NCBI GenBank assembly: GCA_004298725.1
Contig: SCQA01000283.1
Location: 1-13,516, forward strand
Length of the DNA: 13,516 bases
DNA from: a bacterium
GTDB lineage: Bacteria > Desulfobacterota > GWC2-55-46
Reading direction: 5' to 3'
Position 1 is the first letter of the stretch. Every line of letters begins with the position of its first letter. The position numbers and the translations under genes are program-made. Shown here piece after piece: positions 12,651 through 13,516 of this stretch. Under the pieces are notes generated by a model. The model saw only the letters and a list, made by a program, of their open reading frames with translations. It was not told the DNA's origin and did no database searches.

Positions 12651-13516
12651 ATGGCAACCGCCTTTACCGGTAATTCAATTATAAAACGCGTGCCGCGCGG
12701 GGCGTTGTCCTTAACGCGTATGTAACCGTTGTGGTCGGCTACTATGTTGCTTACTATGGCAAGGCCAAGCCCGGTGCCCGCTTTTTTGGTGGAAAAGTAC
12801 GGCTCAAATAGCTTCTGCTTTATTTCGGCTGGTATGCCGGCGCCGTTGTCTATAACCTCTATAACGGCAAGCTGAAGCCCTTCGGCGTAGCGCGTTTCAA
12901 GGCGCACGATGCCGTCGTCGCTCACCGCGGCTATGGCGTTATCAATAAGGTTTATAAGCACCCGCTTAATCTGATCACGGTCTATGTTCAGTATGGGAAG
13001 GCGCTTATCAATTGACACTTCAAAGGTTATCTTTCTCGCGCCCGCCTTGTACAGCGCCGCTGTTTCCGCGACTATTTCGTTTAAATCATTGGGGCTTGGG
13101 TTTGACGCGGGCATTCTGGCAAAGCTTGAAAATTCGTTTACAAGCGTCTTTAACTCGTCCACCTGCTTGATTATCGTCGAGGTGCATTCGTCGAATACGT
13201 GCCCGTCTTCCTGAAATTTGCCGGAATACTTCTTTCTCAGCCTCTGAGCCGAAAGCTTTATGGGGGTAAGCGGATTTTTTATTTCATGGGCGATTCTGCG
13301 CGCGACTTCCTTCCACGCGAACATCCTCTGCGTTTTCAAAAGGTGAGAAAGGTCGTCAAGCACGGCTACCATGCCTATGTAATTGCCTGATTCGTCCCTA
13401 AGCGCGTTAAGGTTGACAAGCACGGTCAAGTGCGCCCCGCCGGCCTCCACACTCATCTGTTTTTCTATGGTCTCGACGCCAAGCTCGTTCATATCCCTTA
13501 TCATGTCGCGGAAAAG
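12647..13516 (-). CDS. ntrY: NtrY-type sensor histidine kinase, C-terminal part (partial)
   Basis: The frame stays open to the window edge, so the 5' end (expected to hold membrane helices, HAMP and the start of the PAS domain) lies outside. The visible 289 residues start within a PAS domain (VNLNALRDESGNYIGMVAVLDD). The dimerisation/phosphoacceptor helix contains WKEVARRIAHEIKNPLTPIKLSAQRLRKKY with the HEIKNP histidine, a hallmark of NtrY. The ATPase domain follows with N box (LINLIDNAIAAV), G1 (VIDNGAGIP), F box (LFEPYFSTK) and G2 (GTGLGLAIV). It autophosphorylates on the histidine and passes the phosphate to NtrX, whose start codon overlaps its stop. An internal ATG at 13504 is not the true start because the reading frame and PAS domain continue upstream. 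Confidence 0.93.
   Translation of the reverse strand, partial: LFRDMIRDMNELGVETIEKQMSVEAGGAHLTVLVNLNALRDESGNYIGMVAVLDDLSHLLKTQRMFAWKEVARRIAHEIKNPLTPIKLSAQRLRKKYSGKFQEDGHVFDECTSTIIKQVDELKTLVNEFSSFARMPASNPSPNDLNEIVAETAALYKAGARKITFEVSIDKRLPILNIDRDQIKRVLINLIDNAIAAVSDDGIVRLETRYAEGLQLAVIEVIDNGAGIPAEIKQKLFEPYFSTKKAGTGLGLAIVSNIVADHNGYIRVKDNAPRGTRFIIELPVKAVAI

Overview
The window looks like a chromosomal stretch from an anaerobic or facultative Gram-negative bacterium, most likely a deltaproteobacterium-like or Nitrospirota-like lineage. This rests on an NtrY/NtrX pair beside another sigma-54 response regulator, a DUF2249-hemerythrin protein, a B12-binding radical SAM protein, mid-range GC content and frequent ATA isoleucine codons. 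No rRNA, tRNA or species marker is present, so the lineage is an inference.

Layout. Positions 1-2620 hold the 3' end of a branched-chain amino acid ABC transporter operon on + (livH end, livM, livG, livF), closed by a hairpin terminator. Positions 2806-4846 are a minus-strand group: a cupin, a two-helix membrane protein of unknown function and a DUF2249-hemerythrin protein. A YbgC-type thioesterase diverges from the cupin at 5021-5419. A minus-strand B12/radical SAM protein follows (5467-6765), then a + strand cold-shock protein with its own promoter and terminator (7084-7284). A repeat-rich region (about 7420-8550) surrounds a + strand pseudouridine synthase (rluE). The rest is minus strand: a partial ntrY at the window edge, ntrX overlapping it by 4 bp, a second NtrC-type regulator, and a class IV PLP aminotransferase.

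The most notable signal is structural. Two related palindromic elements of about 140 bp (992-1130 and 4407-4550) look like MITEs of the TA-targeting (IS630/Tc1-mariner) kind. Each has imperfect terminal inverted repeats, an internal hairpin and flanking TA dinucleotides. Each lies between two co-directional genes, in the same orientation relative to transcription, with its first base completing the upstream gene's stop codon. At livM-livG the insertion appears to have split a tightly coupled stop/start pair.

Two other signals deserve attention. A Crp/Fnr-like palindrome (ATGAC-N4-GTCAA) lies upstream of both the hemerythrin gene and the NtrC-type regulator, with identical spacing to a possible -10 box. 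An exact 4 x 18 bp tandem repeat lies between the cold-shock gene and rluE. No complete new enzymatic or defence system was recognised.
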